From: RUG14223 sp051881075
GTDB lineage: Bacteria; Bacillota; Clostridia; Oscillospirales; Acutalibacteraceae
Direction: 5' to 3'
Length of the DNA: 24,584 nt
Assembly: GCA_051881075.1 (NCBI GenBank)
Contig: JBJEPE010000008.1
Coordinates: 1 to 24,584 of the forward strand
In this document: piece after piece, positions 14,936-23,569 of the stretch
How positions within the stretch are numbered: the first letter of the stretch is position 1
Layout of the letters: every line of letters begins with the position of its first letter
Program-made: the position numbers and the translations under genes
Notes under the pieces: generated by a model
The model's database searches: none
What the model was told of the DNA's origin: nothing
What the model saw: only the letters and a program-made list of their open reading frames with translations

Positions 14936-14964
14936 TTGAAATATAATCAATAAAATGTTAAAAT
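14936..14964 (+). promoter_or_regulatory. Promoter of the solute-binding lipoprotein operon
   Basis: TTGAAA (14936-14941), an exact 17-base spacer and TAAAAT (14959-14964) lie 34 bases before the lipoprotein start codon. This is a near-consensus sigma-A promoter. Confidence 0.75.
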
Positions 14965-14997
14965 ATAAATGTATATGACTTGATAGCAGGTGATAAA

Positions 14998-16620
14998 ATG
15001 CGTAAAAGATTAATATCGGTATTGCTGATGATTTCGCTTATATCTTGGCTCATGCTAAGTACGGCTTGCAATAATTCACAGTCGGACCCTTCGTCAGAGA
15101 GAATATACTATAATCTTGACGACGAGCCTGTAACGCTTGACCCACAGATAGCGGATGATGACAGCTCACGCCTTGTAATAATGAATATATTTGAGGGACT
15201 TACACGCCTTGACGAGAATGATGACCCTGTAGCAGGTGCGGCAGAGTCTTGGGAAAAAAGCGAAGATGAAAAGACCTATACCTTTCATCTGCGTGACGGT
15301 ATAAGCTGGTATGACGGCACACCGGTAACGGCACAGGACTTTGTGTTCGGTATGCAGAGAACGGTAGATAAGAATACATCTTCAAGTACGGCTAAAACGC
15401 TGTTTTCAATAAAGAATGCGGAAAAAATCAATAAGGGCAAGCTTGAGGTATCAGAGCTTGGCGTTACCGCACCTGATGATAAAACGGTGGTCATAGAGCT
15501 TGAATACCGTAACGAGGAGCTTTTAAAACTGCTTGCTACTCCTCCTACCATGCCGTGCAGTCAAACATTCTTTGAAACCACACGCGGTCAGTACGGCAGA
15601 GAGCCTGAGATGCTGCTCTCCAACGGACCGTTCAGATTAAGAGAGGATTACGGCTGGACGCATAACAGCGAATTATATATAAGACGTAATGCCTACTACA
15701 GCGGTACTAGAAAGGCCGTACCGTTCGGCGTAGACTTTACTATAGGAGAGAGCTATGATGATATTGCGCTTGAGATAGCCTCAGGTAGCCTTGATGCAGG
15801 CGCAGTTCCGGGCAAAAATATATCGTCGGCAGAGGAAAATGGGCTTAATATAACCACATACAGCGATACCGTTGTTGCGTTATGCCTTAACCTTAACTCA
15901 GATATTTTTCAGAATAAAAATATCCGCCTTGCATTTTTAACCTCCTTTAACAGGGACGATCTGCTTGCACAGCTGCCTGCTCATGCAGTTGCGGCCAATG
16001 ACCTTATAGGCGAATATGCACAGCTTGACGGCGAAAGCTACAGAGAGCTTGCGGGCGGTGATTTCTATCTAAAGCAAAGCAAAAAAGCAAGAACATATAT
16101 GGAGCAGGGACTCAAAGAGCTGGGTTTAAGCTCTATTCCTGCCGTATCGGTGCTTTGCAGTGATGATGAAGAAGTACAGACTATAGTAACTAATCTTTTA
16201 CAGTCGTGGAACGAGAATATGGGATATTATTTTAATAAAAATCCCGTAAGCAAATCTGACCTTGAATATTATGTCAGTGCGTCTATGTACGACATCGCAC
16301 TCGTTCCCATAAGCTCTAAGGGTATAACGCCGCTTGACTTTTTATCGGCATTTAAAAGCACAAGCGACGCTAATATCATAAATTTAAACAGCTCTGCCTA
16401 CAATAAGAGCATTGCGGCAATAGAGAAAAGCCCCGGCAAAGAAAGCCTAAAGACGTATATCAAGCTTGAAAAATATCTGAATGATCAGGCCGTGCTGTAT
16501 CCGGTATATTTTGAGAGCAGGTATTTTGCTTCTGCGGCTAATGTGACGGGAATAGTTTTCCATGAATATAACGGAGGAGTCGATTTTACAGGAGCCACCA
16601 AGCTATCGGGTAATAATTGA
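14998..16620 (+). CDS. Oligopeptide-type solute-binding lipoprotein (SBP family 5)
   Basis: This 540-residue protein is an OppA-like solute-binding lipoprotein for an ABC importer of peptides or similar solutes. The N-terminus is a type II signal peptide: MRKR, a hydrophobic stretch, then LSTAC with the lipidated C24. Family landmarks are DDEPVTLDPQIADDDSS, IMNIFEGLTRLDEN, AAESWEKSEDEKTYTFHLRD and ISWYDGTPVTAQDFVFGMQR. The ATG at 14998 was chosen because AGGTGA (14988-14993) precedes it and the signal peptide begins there; a TTG at 14980 is in frame but has no binding site. Maf follows 18 bases later, so they are co-transcribed. No permease gene is linked. The ligand is unknown. Confidence 0.9.
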   Translation: MRKRLISVLLMISLISWLMLSTACNNSQSDPSSERIYYNLDDEPVTLDPQIADDDSSRLVIMNIFEGLTRLDENDDPVAGAAESWEKSEDEKTYTFHLRDGISWYDGTPVTAQDFVFGMQRTVDKNTSSSTAKTLFSIKNAEKINKGKLEVSELGVTAPDDKTVVIELEYRNEELLKLLATPPTMPCSQTFFETTRGQYGREPEMLLSNGPFRLREDYGWTHNSELYIRRNAYYSGTRKAVPFGVDFTIGESYDDIALEIASGSLDAGAVPGKNISSAEENGLNITTYSDTVVALCLNLNSDIFQNKNIRLAFLTSFNRDDLLAQLPAHAVAANDLIGEYAQLDGESYRELAGGDFYLKQSKKARTYMEQGLKELGLSSIPAVSVLCSDDEEVQTIVTNLLQSWNENMGYYFNKNPVSKSDLEYYVSASMYDIALVPISSKGITPLDFLSAFKSTSDANIINLNSSAYNKSIAAIEKSPGKESLKTYIKLEKYLNDQAVLYPVYFESRYFASAANVTGIVFHEYNGGVDFTGATKLSGNN

Positions 16621-16638
16621 CAGAAGGAGTAAACTGCT

Positions 16639-17214
16639 ATGGAAAATAAAAAGAATGTCCGTGTCGTTCTGGCATCTGCCTCACCACGCAGGCAGGAGCT
16701 TTTAAAGCTAATTTTTGAAAGCTTCGAGGTTGCACCTGCCGATGTTGAGGAGATAATTCCACAGAATTTAAGCCTTACGGATGCACCCGAATATTTGGCA
16801 ACACTAAAATGTAAAAGCGTAGCGTCAAAGTACCGTGGAGCTTTGGTAATAGGCGCAGATACAGGAGTGTTTATAGACGGAAAAATGCTTGGTAAGCCCG
16901 GCGGAAGTGAGCAGGCGTTTGAAATGCTGACGATGCTGTCAGGCAGAGAGCATGATGTAATTACGGGTTGCTGCGTTATATACGGAGAAAAGTGTGTAAG
17001 CTTTTCGAGCTGTACTAAAGTAAAATTTAAACAAATGACTAACGAAGAAAAGGAAACCTATATCAGTACAGGCGAACCTTCTGATAAAGCAGGCGCATAC
17101 GGCATACAAGGCTGTGGCGCACTGTATATAGAGGGAATAAACGGTGACTATTATACCGTCATGGGATTACCGGTAAATAAGCTATACGGCACTGTAAGCG
17201 AGATATTACGGTAA
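16639..17214 (+). CDS. maf: Maf/HAM1-like nucleotide pyrophosphatase
   Basis: This 191-residue protein is a Maf-family nucleoside triphosphate pyrophosphatase, which hydrolyses non-canonical or modified nucleotides (dTTP/UTP and modified forms in YhdE-type members). Visible motifs are VVLASASPRRQELL (residues 9-22), ADTGVFIDGKMLGKPG (from about 73), the MLSGREHDVITG segment and SDKAGAYGIQG. AAGGAG at 16624-16629 precedes the ATG. The third residue after the catalytic Asp region reads Gly (ADTG) where many members have Val. It is the second gene of the operon starting at 14998. Maf is often linked to septum and shape genes; here it lies beside transport genes. Confidence 0.93.
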   Translation: MENKKNVRVVLASASPRRQELLKLIFESFEVAPADVEEIIPQNLSLTDAPEYLATLKCKSVASKYRGALVIGADTGVFIDGKMLGKPGGSEQAFEMLTMLSGREHDVITGCCVIYGEKCVSFSSCTKVKFKQMTNEEKETYISTGEPSDKAGAYGIQGCGALYIEGINGDYYTVMGLPVNKLYGTVSEILR

Positions 17215-17254
17215 TATCCCTATCGCCTTATGCGATATACGGTTAAGGTAATAT

Positions 17255-19045
17255 ATGAAAAAGAAAGGTAAACTTAATACAATCAAGGGATTTTTAAAGG
17301 GCAGTAAGATATACTTTATAGTAAGCATATTTGCCTCTTTATTCATAACCCTGATAAATATGATAATACCTAAGATAGTAAGCGTAACGGTAGACAGCGT
17401 TATAGGCGACAAGGCAATAGACAGCTCCGTCATAAAGTCGGTAACAGACCTTTTGGGCGGAATAGATGTGCTGAAGTCAAATATATGGATTCCTGCCGCC
17501 GCAGTAGTAAGCTTAGGTATTATTTCGGCGTTATTTCGCTATTCAAATGTGTATTTCAACTCAAAGGGAGCAGAAAAGCTGAGCGAAACCATGCGCAACA
17601 GGCTTTTTGAGAAGATAGAACATCTGCCCTTTGACTGGCACATGAAGAATAAAACAGGCGACATAATCCAACGTTGTACATCAGATGCCGAAACTATACG
17701 TACATTTATAGCCGACCAGCTTACCGAAGTGTTCAAGATAATAATAATCATAGTACTTGCACTTGTATTTTTATTCTCGGTAAGCGTACCTATAGCCACT
17801 ATAGCACTTGTATCCATACCTATCATAATCGGATATTCGTTTGTCTTTTATCATAAGATAAGCTCACGTTTTGCCGAGTGTGACGAAAACGAGGGCGTTC
17901 TTTCTGCTATAGCGCAAGAGAACTTAACAGGTGTGCGTGTGGTACGTGCATTCGGTAAAGAAAAGTACGAAAAAGAAAAATTTGAAAAACAGAACGTTAA
18001 ATATACAAATACATGGATGGAGTTGTGTAAGCTGCTTGCATATTATTGGGGCATAGGCGACGCCATATCCGGCCTGCAGATAATGCTGGTTGTAGTAGTA
18101 GGCACACATCTATGCGTAGGCGGAGGTCTGACGACAGGCGAATTTATAGCCGCCTGCTCATACAATGCCCTGCTTACTTGGCCGGTTAGAAGATTGGGTA
18201 GAATACTGTCAGAGATGAGCAAGACCAGCGTTTCAATAGGCCGTATAGCATACATAATGGATTCTGAGGAAGAGAAAGACGCAGAAAAACAGCTTACACC
18301 CGATATGCACTCTGATATAGAGTTTAATCATGTAAGCTTTGCTTATGACGAAGCACCAATACTTAAGGACGTAAGCTTTAAGGTAAAGGGCGGCAGTGTG
18401 CTTGGCATACTGGGCGGTACAGGATCGGGCAAATCTACCGTAACCCTGCTTTTAGGCAGACTTTACGGACTTAAGCCTGAGTGCGGAAGCATAACTATAG
18501 ACGGTGTTGATATTAATGATATTAAGAGCGACTACCTGCGTTCCAATATCGGTATAGTCCTTCAGGAGCCGTTCCTGTTTTCTCGCACACTTGCTGAGAA
18601 CATAGGAATAACCAAGGAGAAATATACACTTGAGGATATAGAAAGCGCAAGTAAGATAGCCTGCCTTGACGATGCCGTAAAGGAGTTTTCAAGCGGTTAT
18701 GATACTGTAGTAGGCGAAAGAGGAGTTACCCTTTCAGGCGGACAAAAACAGCGTGCGGCAATAGCACGTATATTGATGCAAAAATCACCGATAATGATAT
18801 TTGACGACTCCCTGTCTGCCGTAGATGCCGAAACAGACGAGAGGATAAGAGAATCGCTAAAGAAAAGCTTTGAAAACTCTACGGTAATACTTATTTCACA
18901 CAGAATTACCACACTTATGGATGCTGACAATATAATAGTGCTTGATAAGGGTGCAATAGTTGAACAGGGTACGCATGATACGCTTATTGCTCAGAACGGA
19001 ATTTACAGCAGGATCTATTCCATGCAGACGGGATTGGAGGAATAA
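17255..19045 (+). CDS. ABC exporter half-transporter, subunit with degenerate catalytic site
   Basis: This 596-residue protein combines an N-terminal six-helix export domain (about 15-330) with a C-terminal ATPase (about 350-590). ATPase motifs are Walker A GGTGSGKST (near 387), Q-loop VLQEPFLFSRTLAENI, signature LSGGQKQRAAIARI (near 492), Walker B MIFDDSLSAVD (near 513) and the switch ISHRI. The residue after the Walker B aspartate is Asp instead of the catalytic Glu, while the signature is perfect. The next gene shows the reverse pattern, so the two form a heterodimer like TM287/288 or BmrCD. The start ATG follows AAGG at 17245-17248 and lies 40 bases after maf. Cargo could be drugs, lipids or peptides; the sequence does not say. 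Confidence 0.92.
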   Translation: MKKKGKLNTIKGFLKGSKIYFIVSIFASLFITLINMIIPKIVSVTVDSVIGDKAIDSSVIKSVTDLLGGIDVLKSNIWIPAAAVVSLGIISALFRYSNVYFNSKGAEKLSETMRNRLFEKIEHLPFDWHMKNKTGDIIQRCTSDAETIRTFIADQLTEVFKIIIIIVLALVFLFSVSVPIATIALVSIPIIIGYSFVFYHKISSRFAECDENEGVLSAIAQENLTGVRVVRAFGKEKYEKEKFEKQNVKYTNTWMELCKLLAYYWGIGDAISGLQIMLVVVVGTHLCVGGGLTTGEFIAACSYNALLTWPVRRLGRILSEMSKTSVSIGRIAYIMDSEEEKDAEKQLTPDMHSDIEFNHVSFAYDEAPILKDVSFKVKGGSVLGILGGTGSGKSTVTLLLGRLYGLKPECGSITIDGVDINDIKSDYLRSNIGIVLQEPFLFSRTLAENIGITKEKYTLEDIESASKIACLDDAVKEFSSGYDTVVGERGVTLSGGQKQRAAIARILMQKSPIMIFDDSLSAVDAETDERIRESLKKSFENSTVILISHRITTLMDADNIIVLDKGAIVEQGTHDTLIAQNGIYSRIYSMQTGLEE

Positions 19046-19047
19046 GC

Positions 19048-20871
19048 GTGGAGAAAAAAGAAGAATTTGTGCGCTTGCCGTACTTCGGGCTTAATAAGCT
19101 TTGGACGTACATCAAGCCGTATAAAAATACTATTATCAGCATGATATGCTTTGGATTTCTGGGCGGACTTGTAGATATAATACTTCCGCTTTTCCAGAGA
19201 TATGCCATAGATAACTTTATTGCGAAAAAGACGCTTGACGGTATCGGCGTGTTTATACTTTTATATGTGTTCTTTATATTGTTCCAGGTTTGCGCAAACA
19301 GCATATCTGCTTACAGAGCGTGTAAGATAGAGATGTATGTGGGCAGAGATATGAAGAATGCGTCATTCAATAAATTGCAGAACCTGAGCGTATCATACTA
19401 CTCCGCAAACAGCGTAGGATATATACACTCAAGAGTAATGAGCGATACCAATAAGATAGGCTCATTATGCTCATGGTCTACTATGGATGCTGTATGGAAC
19501 GGATCGTACATAATAGGTGCAATAACCGTAATGCTTGTGCTTAACTGGCGTTTGGCACTTTGCGTTACTGCTATAGTACCGTTTGTTGCGGTGGCTTCCA
19601 CATTGTTTTACAGGATATATATAAGATATAACCGAAAGATACGTGATAAAAACTCACAGATAACAAGCGGCTTTAATGAGGGCATAACAGGTGCCAAGAC
19701 AATAAAGACGCTTGTTATAGAAGATAAGATGAAAATCGACTTTGAGGAAAAGACAAGCGAGATGAAGATGCTGTCAGTCAGGGCGGCGCACCACAGGGCT
19801 CTTATTACCTCGGTAATAATGCTGTCCGCATCGGTAGCGCTCAGCATAGTACTGTACTATGGCGGAGTAATAACGGTAAACGGCGTTTTCGCCATAGGTA
19901 CGCTGTCGGTGTTCATGTCATATGCGCAGGGACTTATGGAGCCTGTACAATGGCTTATAAGCGCAGTTTCAAACCTTGTTAATGTTCAGGTAAACGTAGA
20001 GAGATTTACCAGATTGATGGAAACCGAATCGGATGTTAAGGACAGCGATGAGGTTATAGAAAAGTACGGCGATACCTTTAATCCAAAAAGGGAAAATTGG
20101 GAGCCGCTTAACGGTGACGTAGAGTTTGAGAATGTATCTTTTAAATACCCCGACGGTGACGAGTATGTGCTTGAAAACTTTAATCTGAAAGTACCTAAGG
20201 GTACTAACGTTGCCATAGTGGGTGAAACCGGCGCAGGCAAGTCAACACTTGTAAACCTTGTTTGCCGTTTTTATGAGCCTACATCGGGCAGGGTACTTAT
20301 TGACGGTAAAGATGTCAGGGAGAGATCACAGCTTTGGTTACACTCCAATATAGGATATGTATTGCAGACACCTCATCTGTTTTCGGGTACTATTGCCGAG
20401 AATATCCGCTACGGCCGTGAGGATGCGTCCGATGAAGACGTAGCCAACGCCGCCAGAAGTGTATCGGCAGAGGACTTTATATTGCGTATGAAGGATGGGT
20501 ATAACAGCGATGTAGGAGAAGGCGGCGACCTACTGTCAACAGGCGAAAAGCAAATGATATCCTTTGCAAGGGCGATACTTGCAAACCCGGCGATATTTGT
20601 GCTTGATGAGGCTACCGCATCGGTCGATTCGGTTACTGAGGCGCTTATACAAAGTGCAATAGAAAAGCTTATGAAGGGCAGAACGTCGTTTATAATAGCA
20701 CACAGACTTTCTACTATTCGCAGAGCCGACATCATACTCGCCGTTAAGGACGGTAAAATAATAGAACGCGGTTCACATAAAGAACTTATGGAGCGTAAGG
20801 GCTATTACTATAACCTGTATATGATGCAGTTCAAAAATGAACGTGTGGAAAAATCTTTTGCAGATGTGTAA
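19048..20871 (+). CDS. ABC exporter half-transporter, subunit with catalytic Glu
   Basis: This 607-residue partner of the preceding protein has the same layout: six-helix export domain (about 25-330) and ATPase (about 355-600). Motifs are Walker A GETGAGKST (near 391), Q-loop VLQTPHLFSGTIAENI, a non-canonical signature LSTGEKQMISFARA (near 495), Walker B IFVLDEATASVD with the catalytic Glu (near 519) and the switch IAHRL. It starts with GTG only two bases after the stop codon of the first subunit, and its binding site GGAGG lies inside the end of that gene, so the two are translationally coupled and made in equal amounts. Together they form one canonical and one degenerate ATP site. Confidence 0.93.
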   Translation: MEKKEEFVRLPYFGLNKLWTYIKPYKNTIISMICFGFLGGLVDIILPLFQRYAIDNFIAKKTLDGIGVFILLYVFFILFQVCANSISAYRACKIEMYVGRDMKNASFNKLQNLSVSYYSANSVGYIHSRVMSDTNKIGSLCSWSTMDAVWNGSYIIGAITVMLVLNWRLALCVTAIVPFVAVASTLFYRIYIRYNRKIRDKNSQITSGFNEGITGAKTIKTLVIEDKMKIDFEEKTSEMKMLSVRAAHHRALITSVIMLSASVALSIVLYYGGVITVNGVFAIGTLSVFMSYAQGLMEPVQWLISAVSNLVNVQVNVERFTRLMETESDVKDSDEVIEKYGDTFNPKRENWEPLNGDVEFENVSFKYPDGDEYVLENFNLKVPKGTNVAIVGETGAGKSTLVNLVCRFYEPTSGRVLIDGKDVRERSQLWLHSNIGYVLQTPHLFSGTIAENIRYGREDASDEDVANAARSVSAEDFILRMKDGYNSDVGEGGDLLSTGEKQMISFARAILANPAIFVLDEATASVDSVTEALIQSAIEKLMKGRTSFIIAHRLSTIRRADIILAVKDGKIIERGSHKELMERKGYYYNLYMMQFKNERVEKSFADV

Positions 20872-20879
20872 AATAAATT

Positions 20880-20901
20880 AATGCTCAGGTATAGCATTTT
20901 T
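20880..20901 (+). terminator. Weak terminator after the ABC exporter genes
   Basis: Aatgct (20880-20885) pairs with agcatt (20893-20898), and the T-run continues to 20901. It lies nine bases after the stop codon. The stem is short and AT-rich, so read-through is likely. Confidence 0.55.
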
Positions 20902-20927
20902 CATATTTATATGATACAATAAAGAAC

Positions 20928-20994
20928 AAGCACGCTGAATCGTATTGACTTATTCTATTATGCTTGGTGCGATTATGTGCGTGCTTCACTTTTT
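20928..20994 (+). terminator. Long stem-loop with T-run upstream of holB
   Basis: Aagcacgc (20928-20935) pairs with gcgtgctt (20979-20986). Inside it aatcg (20938-20942) pairs with cgatt (20970-20974). Five T residues follow at 20990-20994. It may be a second terminator of the ABC operon or a small structured RNA. It lies 38 bases before the holB start codon. Confidence 0.5.
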
Positions 20995-21032
20995 GTTTAA
21001 CTAATAATCCCTAATAAATAAAGGTGGTAAAT

Positions 21033-21878
21033 ATGGAAAATACGTACATATTTACAAAGTTAATAAAAGAGAGTAAGCTCCCCCATGCCATTTTACTTGA
21101 AAGTACCGACAGTTCGGGCGCTTATAAAACGGCACTTAACATTGCTCAGGCATTGCTATGTGAGAGCGATGCGGATATACCGTGCGGTGAGTGTTTACCC
21201 TGCATTAAGGTGATAAGCGGTAATCATCCCGATATATATACGCTTGCGCCGGAGCAGGACGGCAAGCTTATTAAGGTTGACGCCATACGAACAATGAGAG
21301 AAGATGCCTTTTTAAAGCCAAACGAGGCAAGCTGTAAGATATACATTATCAGAAGTGCCGAGCTTATGAACGACAACGCACAGAATGCCCTGCTCAAAAT
21401 ACTTGAAGAACCGCCGGAAAACGTGTTCTTTATACTGTGCAGCGGCAGTGCCGATCGTATGCTTGAAACGATACTTTCAAGAGTAGTTGTTTACAGACTT
21501 GATAAGGCGAGCTTCAGTGTTGCAAATTTTGATGCCGCTGACGACGTTAAAACGATAGCACAGGACATAGCTAAGGCAATGTGCAGTGAACGTGAGCTTG
21601 ACCTGCTTGTGGCTACGGGTAAGCTGATATCGGTCAAAAAGGATATGGGCAAGGTGCTTGATGTGCTGGAGCTTATAGCCCGTAACGCCTGTATGTCCGC
21701 ATACGGAGTACAAGGCGATGAACAGGACGAAATAAGTGCAATGCTTGCATCGTCAAAGAGAAAACAGGCATTGACAAAAATTTTTGATATTATAAATTCT
21801 GCAAGAGAAAAAGTCACACAAAACGTTAATATAAATCTGCTGGCAACATGGTTGTGTGCAGAGCTTAGACGGCTGTGA
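21033..21878 (+). CDS. holB: DNA polymerase III delta prime subunit
   Basis: This 281-residue protein is the clamp-loader subunit delta prime, part of the complex that places the beta clamp on DNA at the replication fork. It shows HAILLESTDSSGAYKTALNIA, where the Walker A loop is degenerate as expected for delta prime, the zinc-binding cysteines CGECLPC (with an earlier Cys at ALLC), the ATPase-core segment YIIRSAELMNDNAQNALLKI and the LEEPPENVFFIL motif. The SRC motif of active loader subunits reads SRV here. The ATG at 21033 was chosen because AAGGTGG (21021-21027) precedes it; a GTG at 21024 overlaps that binding site. RicT follows after 19 bases, the usual order in Firmicutes. Confidence 0.92.
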   Translation: MENTYIFTKLIKESKLPHAILLESTDSSGAYKTALNIAQALLCESDADIPCGECLPCIKVISGNHPDIYTLAPEQDGKLIKVDAIRTMREDAFLKPNEASCKIYIIRSAELMNDNAQNALLKILEEPPENVFFILCSGSADRMLETILSRVVVYRLDKASFSVANFDAADDVKTIAQDIAKAMCSERELDLLVATGKLISVKKDMGKVLDVLELIARNACMSAYGVQGDEQDEISAMLASSKRKQALTKIFDIINSAREKVTQNVNINLLATWLCAELRRL

Positions 21879-21897
21879 TCGGAAAGGAAGCTGAAAG

Positions 21898-22761
21898 ATG
21901 ACAGAAGTAATCGGAGTAAGATTTAAAGAAGTCGGTAAGGTATATTACTTTGATCCTGATAATACCGTTCTGAATGAGGGTGACATGGTAATAGTTGAAA
22001 CCGCACGCGGAATAGAATGCGGACAGGTAACCATACCTAACCGTGAGGTAAGCGATGAAAACATCGTGTACCCTCTTAAAAAAATGATACGTAAGGCAAC
22101 CGTAGAGGACCTTGTACATTTAGAAAGTAATAAAGAAAAAGAAAAAGAAGCCTTTGATATATGCCTAAAAAAGATTGAAGAGCATGGTCTTGACATGAAA
22201 TTGGTAGACGTAGAATATACATTTGATAATAACAAGGTGCTTTTCTACTTTACGTCTGACGGCAGAGTAGACTTTCGTGCATTGGTCAAGGATCTTGCGG
22301 CAATATTCAGAACCCGTATAGAACTAAGGCAGATAGGCGTAAGGGATGAGGCAAAGATGCTTGGCGGTTTGGGCGTATGCGGCAGACCGTTCTGCTGTAG
22401 CACGTTCCTTGGTGAGTTTATGCCTGTTTCAATTAAAATGGCTAAAGAGCAGGGGCTTTCTCTCAGCCCTGTTAAAATATCGGGCACCTGCGGCAGACTT
22501 ATGTGTTGTCTTAAATATGAGCAAGAGGCATACAATGACCTATTACGCACTACGCCTAAAATAGGCGCTATAGTAAATACGCCTGAGGGTAAGGGCGTAG
22601 TGGTTGAGCAAAATCTGCTTACCGGTTGGCTTAAGGTACAGATGAATAAGTCACCTGAGGGCGCACCGCTTACTTTCAGTGTATCGCAGGTAACGGTTAT
22701 AAAGGACGCTCAAATACGCCTTGAAAGGTCAGAGATAGAGGAATTTAAGGGTCTTGAATGA
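21898..22761 (+). CDS. ricT: PSP1-domain protein RicT (YaaT)
   Basis: This 287-residue protein is RicT/YaaT, identified by the PSP1 domain: GVRFKEVGKVYYFDP at the N-terminus, VETARGIECGQV, and the cysteine-rich blocks CGRPFCCSTF and CGRLMCCLKYE. In Bacillus subtilis RicT works with RicA and RicF in the Y-complex, which carries iron-sulfur clusters and guides RNase Y cleavage of messages, and affects competence, biofilm formation and sporulation. The cysteines are the expected cluster ligands. AAGGAAG at 21884-21890 precedes the ATG. The gene is probably co-transcribed with holB. Length and motifs are complete. Confidence 0.93.
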   Translation: MTEVIGVRFKEVGKVYYFDPDNTVLNEGDMVIVETARGIECGQVTIPNREVSDENIVYPLKKMIRKATVEDLVHLESNKEKEKEAFDICLKKIEEHGLDMKLVDVEYTFDNNKVLFYFTSDGRVDFRALVKDLAAIFRTRIELRQIGVRDEAKMLGGLGVCGRPFCCSTFLGEFMPVSIKMAKEQGLSLSPVKISGTCGRLMCCLKYEQEAYNDLLRTTPKIGAIVNTPEGKGVVVEQNLLTGWLKVQMNKSPEGAPLTFSVSQVTVIKDAQIRLERSEIEEFKGLE

Positions 22762-22905
22762 TACCGGCAGTATATGTGATAGGATTAAATGATTATTATT
22801 TGTATAATTCTTATTGCACAGATTGTAAAGTATATCAATATATAGTATCTTTATTTTTGTATAAATCTATGGGAATAAAAAAATTATACTTTTTTTGAAA
22901 AACAG

Positions 22906-22933
22906 TTGCATTTTTCAGATTATCTGTTAAAAT
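22906..22933 (+). promoter_or_regulatory. Promoter of the ferredoxin gene
   Basis: TTGCAT (22906-22911), a 16-base spacer and TAAAAT (22928-22933) lie 32 bases before the ferredoxin start codon. Upstream there are A/T tracts (22876-22900) that may act as an UP-like element. Confidence 0.7.
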
Positions 22934-22965
22934 AGTACTTATCAATTAAAGGAGGTGTTCTTCCA

Positions 22966-23136
22966 ATGGCATATAAAATTACTGAGGATTGCATCTGCTG
23001 CGGTGCTTGCGCAGACAACTGCCCTGTCGATGCTATTTCTGAGGGTGACGGTATCTGTGTAATCGACGCTGACGCTTGCATCAGCTGTGGTTCTTGCGCA
23101 GACGTTTGTCCGGTAGGCGCTCCTACAGAGGAGTAA
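22966..23136 (+). CDS. 2[4Fe-4S] ferredoxin, clostridial type
   Basis: This 56-residue protein is a bacterial ferredoxin carrying two [4Fe-4S] clusters, the main low-potential electron carrier of clostridial fermentation and hydrogen metabolism. Two matching cluster motifs are visible: C-x2-C-x2-C-x3-CP in CICCGACADNCP and again in CISCGSCADVCP. The length is the usual 55-56. AAAGGAGG at 22948-22955 gives a strong binding site before the ATG. The gene is monocistronic with its own promoter and terminator. None of its six isoleucine codons is ATA, the dominant choice in most neighbours, as expected for a highly expressed gene. Confidence 0.97.
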   Translation: MAYKITEDCICCGACADNCPVDAISEGDGICVIDADACISCGSCADVCPVGAPTEE

Positions 23137-23241
23137 TTCTTTAACTATTCTGTACATAATAAAACAGAGTAAGTAAAGCAATGTGTGACAGCCGATTGAT
23201 TACGGTCATGTGTTGCTCACAAATTACTGATTTAAAATTTT

Positions 23242-23288
23242 ATCGCCTGTATTGTGATACTTATCATGAATACGGGCGATAATTGTTT
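23242..23288 (+). terminator. Probable terminator after the ferredoxin gene
   Basis: Atcgcctgtatt (23242-23253) pairs with aatacgggcgat (23269-23280) with one G-T wobble, then aattgttttg. It is about 105 bases after the ferredoxin stop codon, which is rather far, and upstream of the next promoter. Confidence 0.7.
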
Positions 23289-23298
23289 TGTAAAAAAT

Positions 23299-23338
23299 TT
23301 GACAAAATATTGCATTTTTCTGTATTGTGTGGTAATAT
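23299..23338 (+). promoter_or_regulatory. Promoter of the putative structured RNA
   Basis: TTGCAT (23310-23315), an exact 17-base spacer and TAATAT (23333-23338) make a good sigma-A promoter. An overlapping TTGACA (23299-23304) with an 18-base spacer to TATTGT (23323-23328) is a second option. The first predicts a start at about 23345, which is the first base of the long stem that follows. Confidence 0.6.
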
Positions 23339-23344
23339 TAGCTT

Positions 23345-23465
23345 GCCAAACAAACTTTATAATTTTTAAAAAACAGTAGTACGTTATTTTTGTGTAAATG
23401 TGCATACTCTACTTTCTTATACTGTTTTTTGAACATATAAAAATTATAGAAAGAGTTTGTTTGGC
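23345..23465 (+). ncRNA. Candidate structured RNA: long interrupted hairpin
   Basis: A 12-bp helix (23345-23356 with 23454-23465, gccaaacaaact) is followed by an 11-bp helix (23358-23368 with 23438-23448) and a 10-11-bp helix (23368-23378 with 23420-23430), separated by asymmetric bulges (gaaag and gaacata on the 3' side). The apical loop is 41 bases. Two more small hairpins follow around 23479-23513 (gcac/gtgc; gtgcg/cgcac), then the terminator-like hairpin at 23578. A promoter ends seven bases before the stem. No coding potential is seen on the plus strand. I do not recognise the family; a fold-back mobile element is the alternative. Confidence 0.5.
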
Positions 23466-23569
23466 GACAATCGGGGTTATGCACTTTTCGGTGCGTGGCT
23501 TCGGCTGCGCACTCTTTGTTTTTGTGGATTTGCAGAGGGTGCGTTGCTTTATATAAAAACATTATAAAT

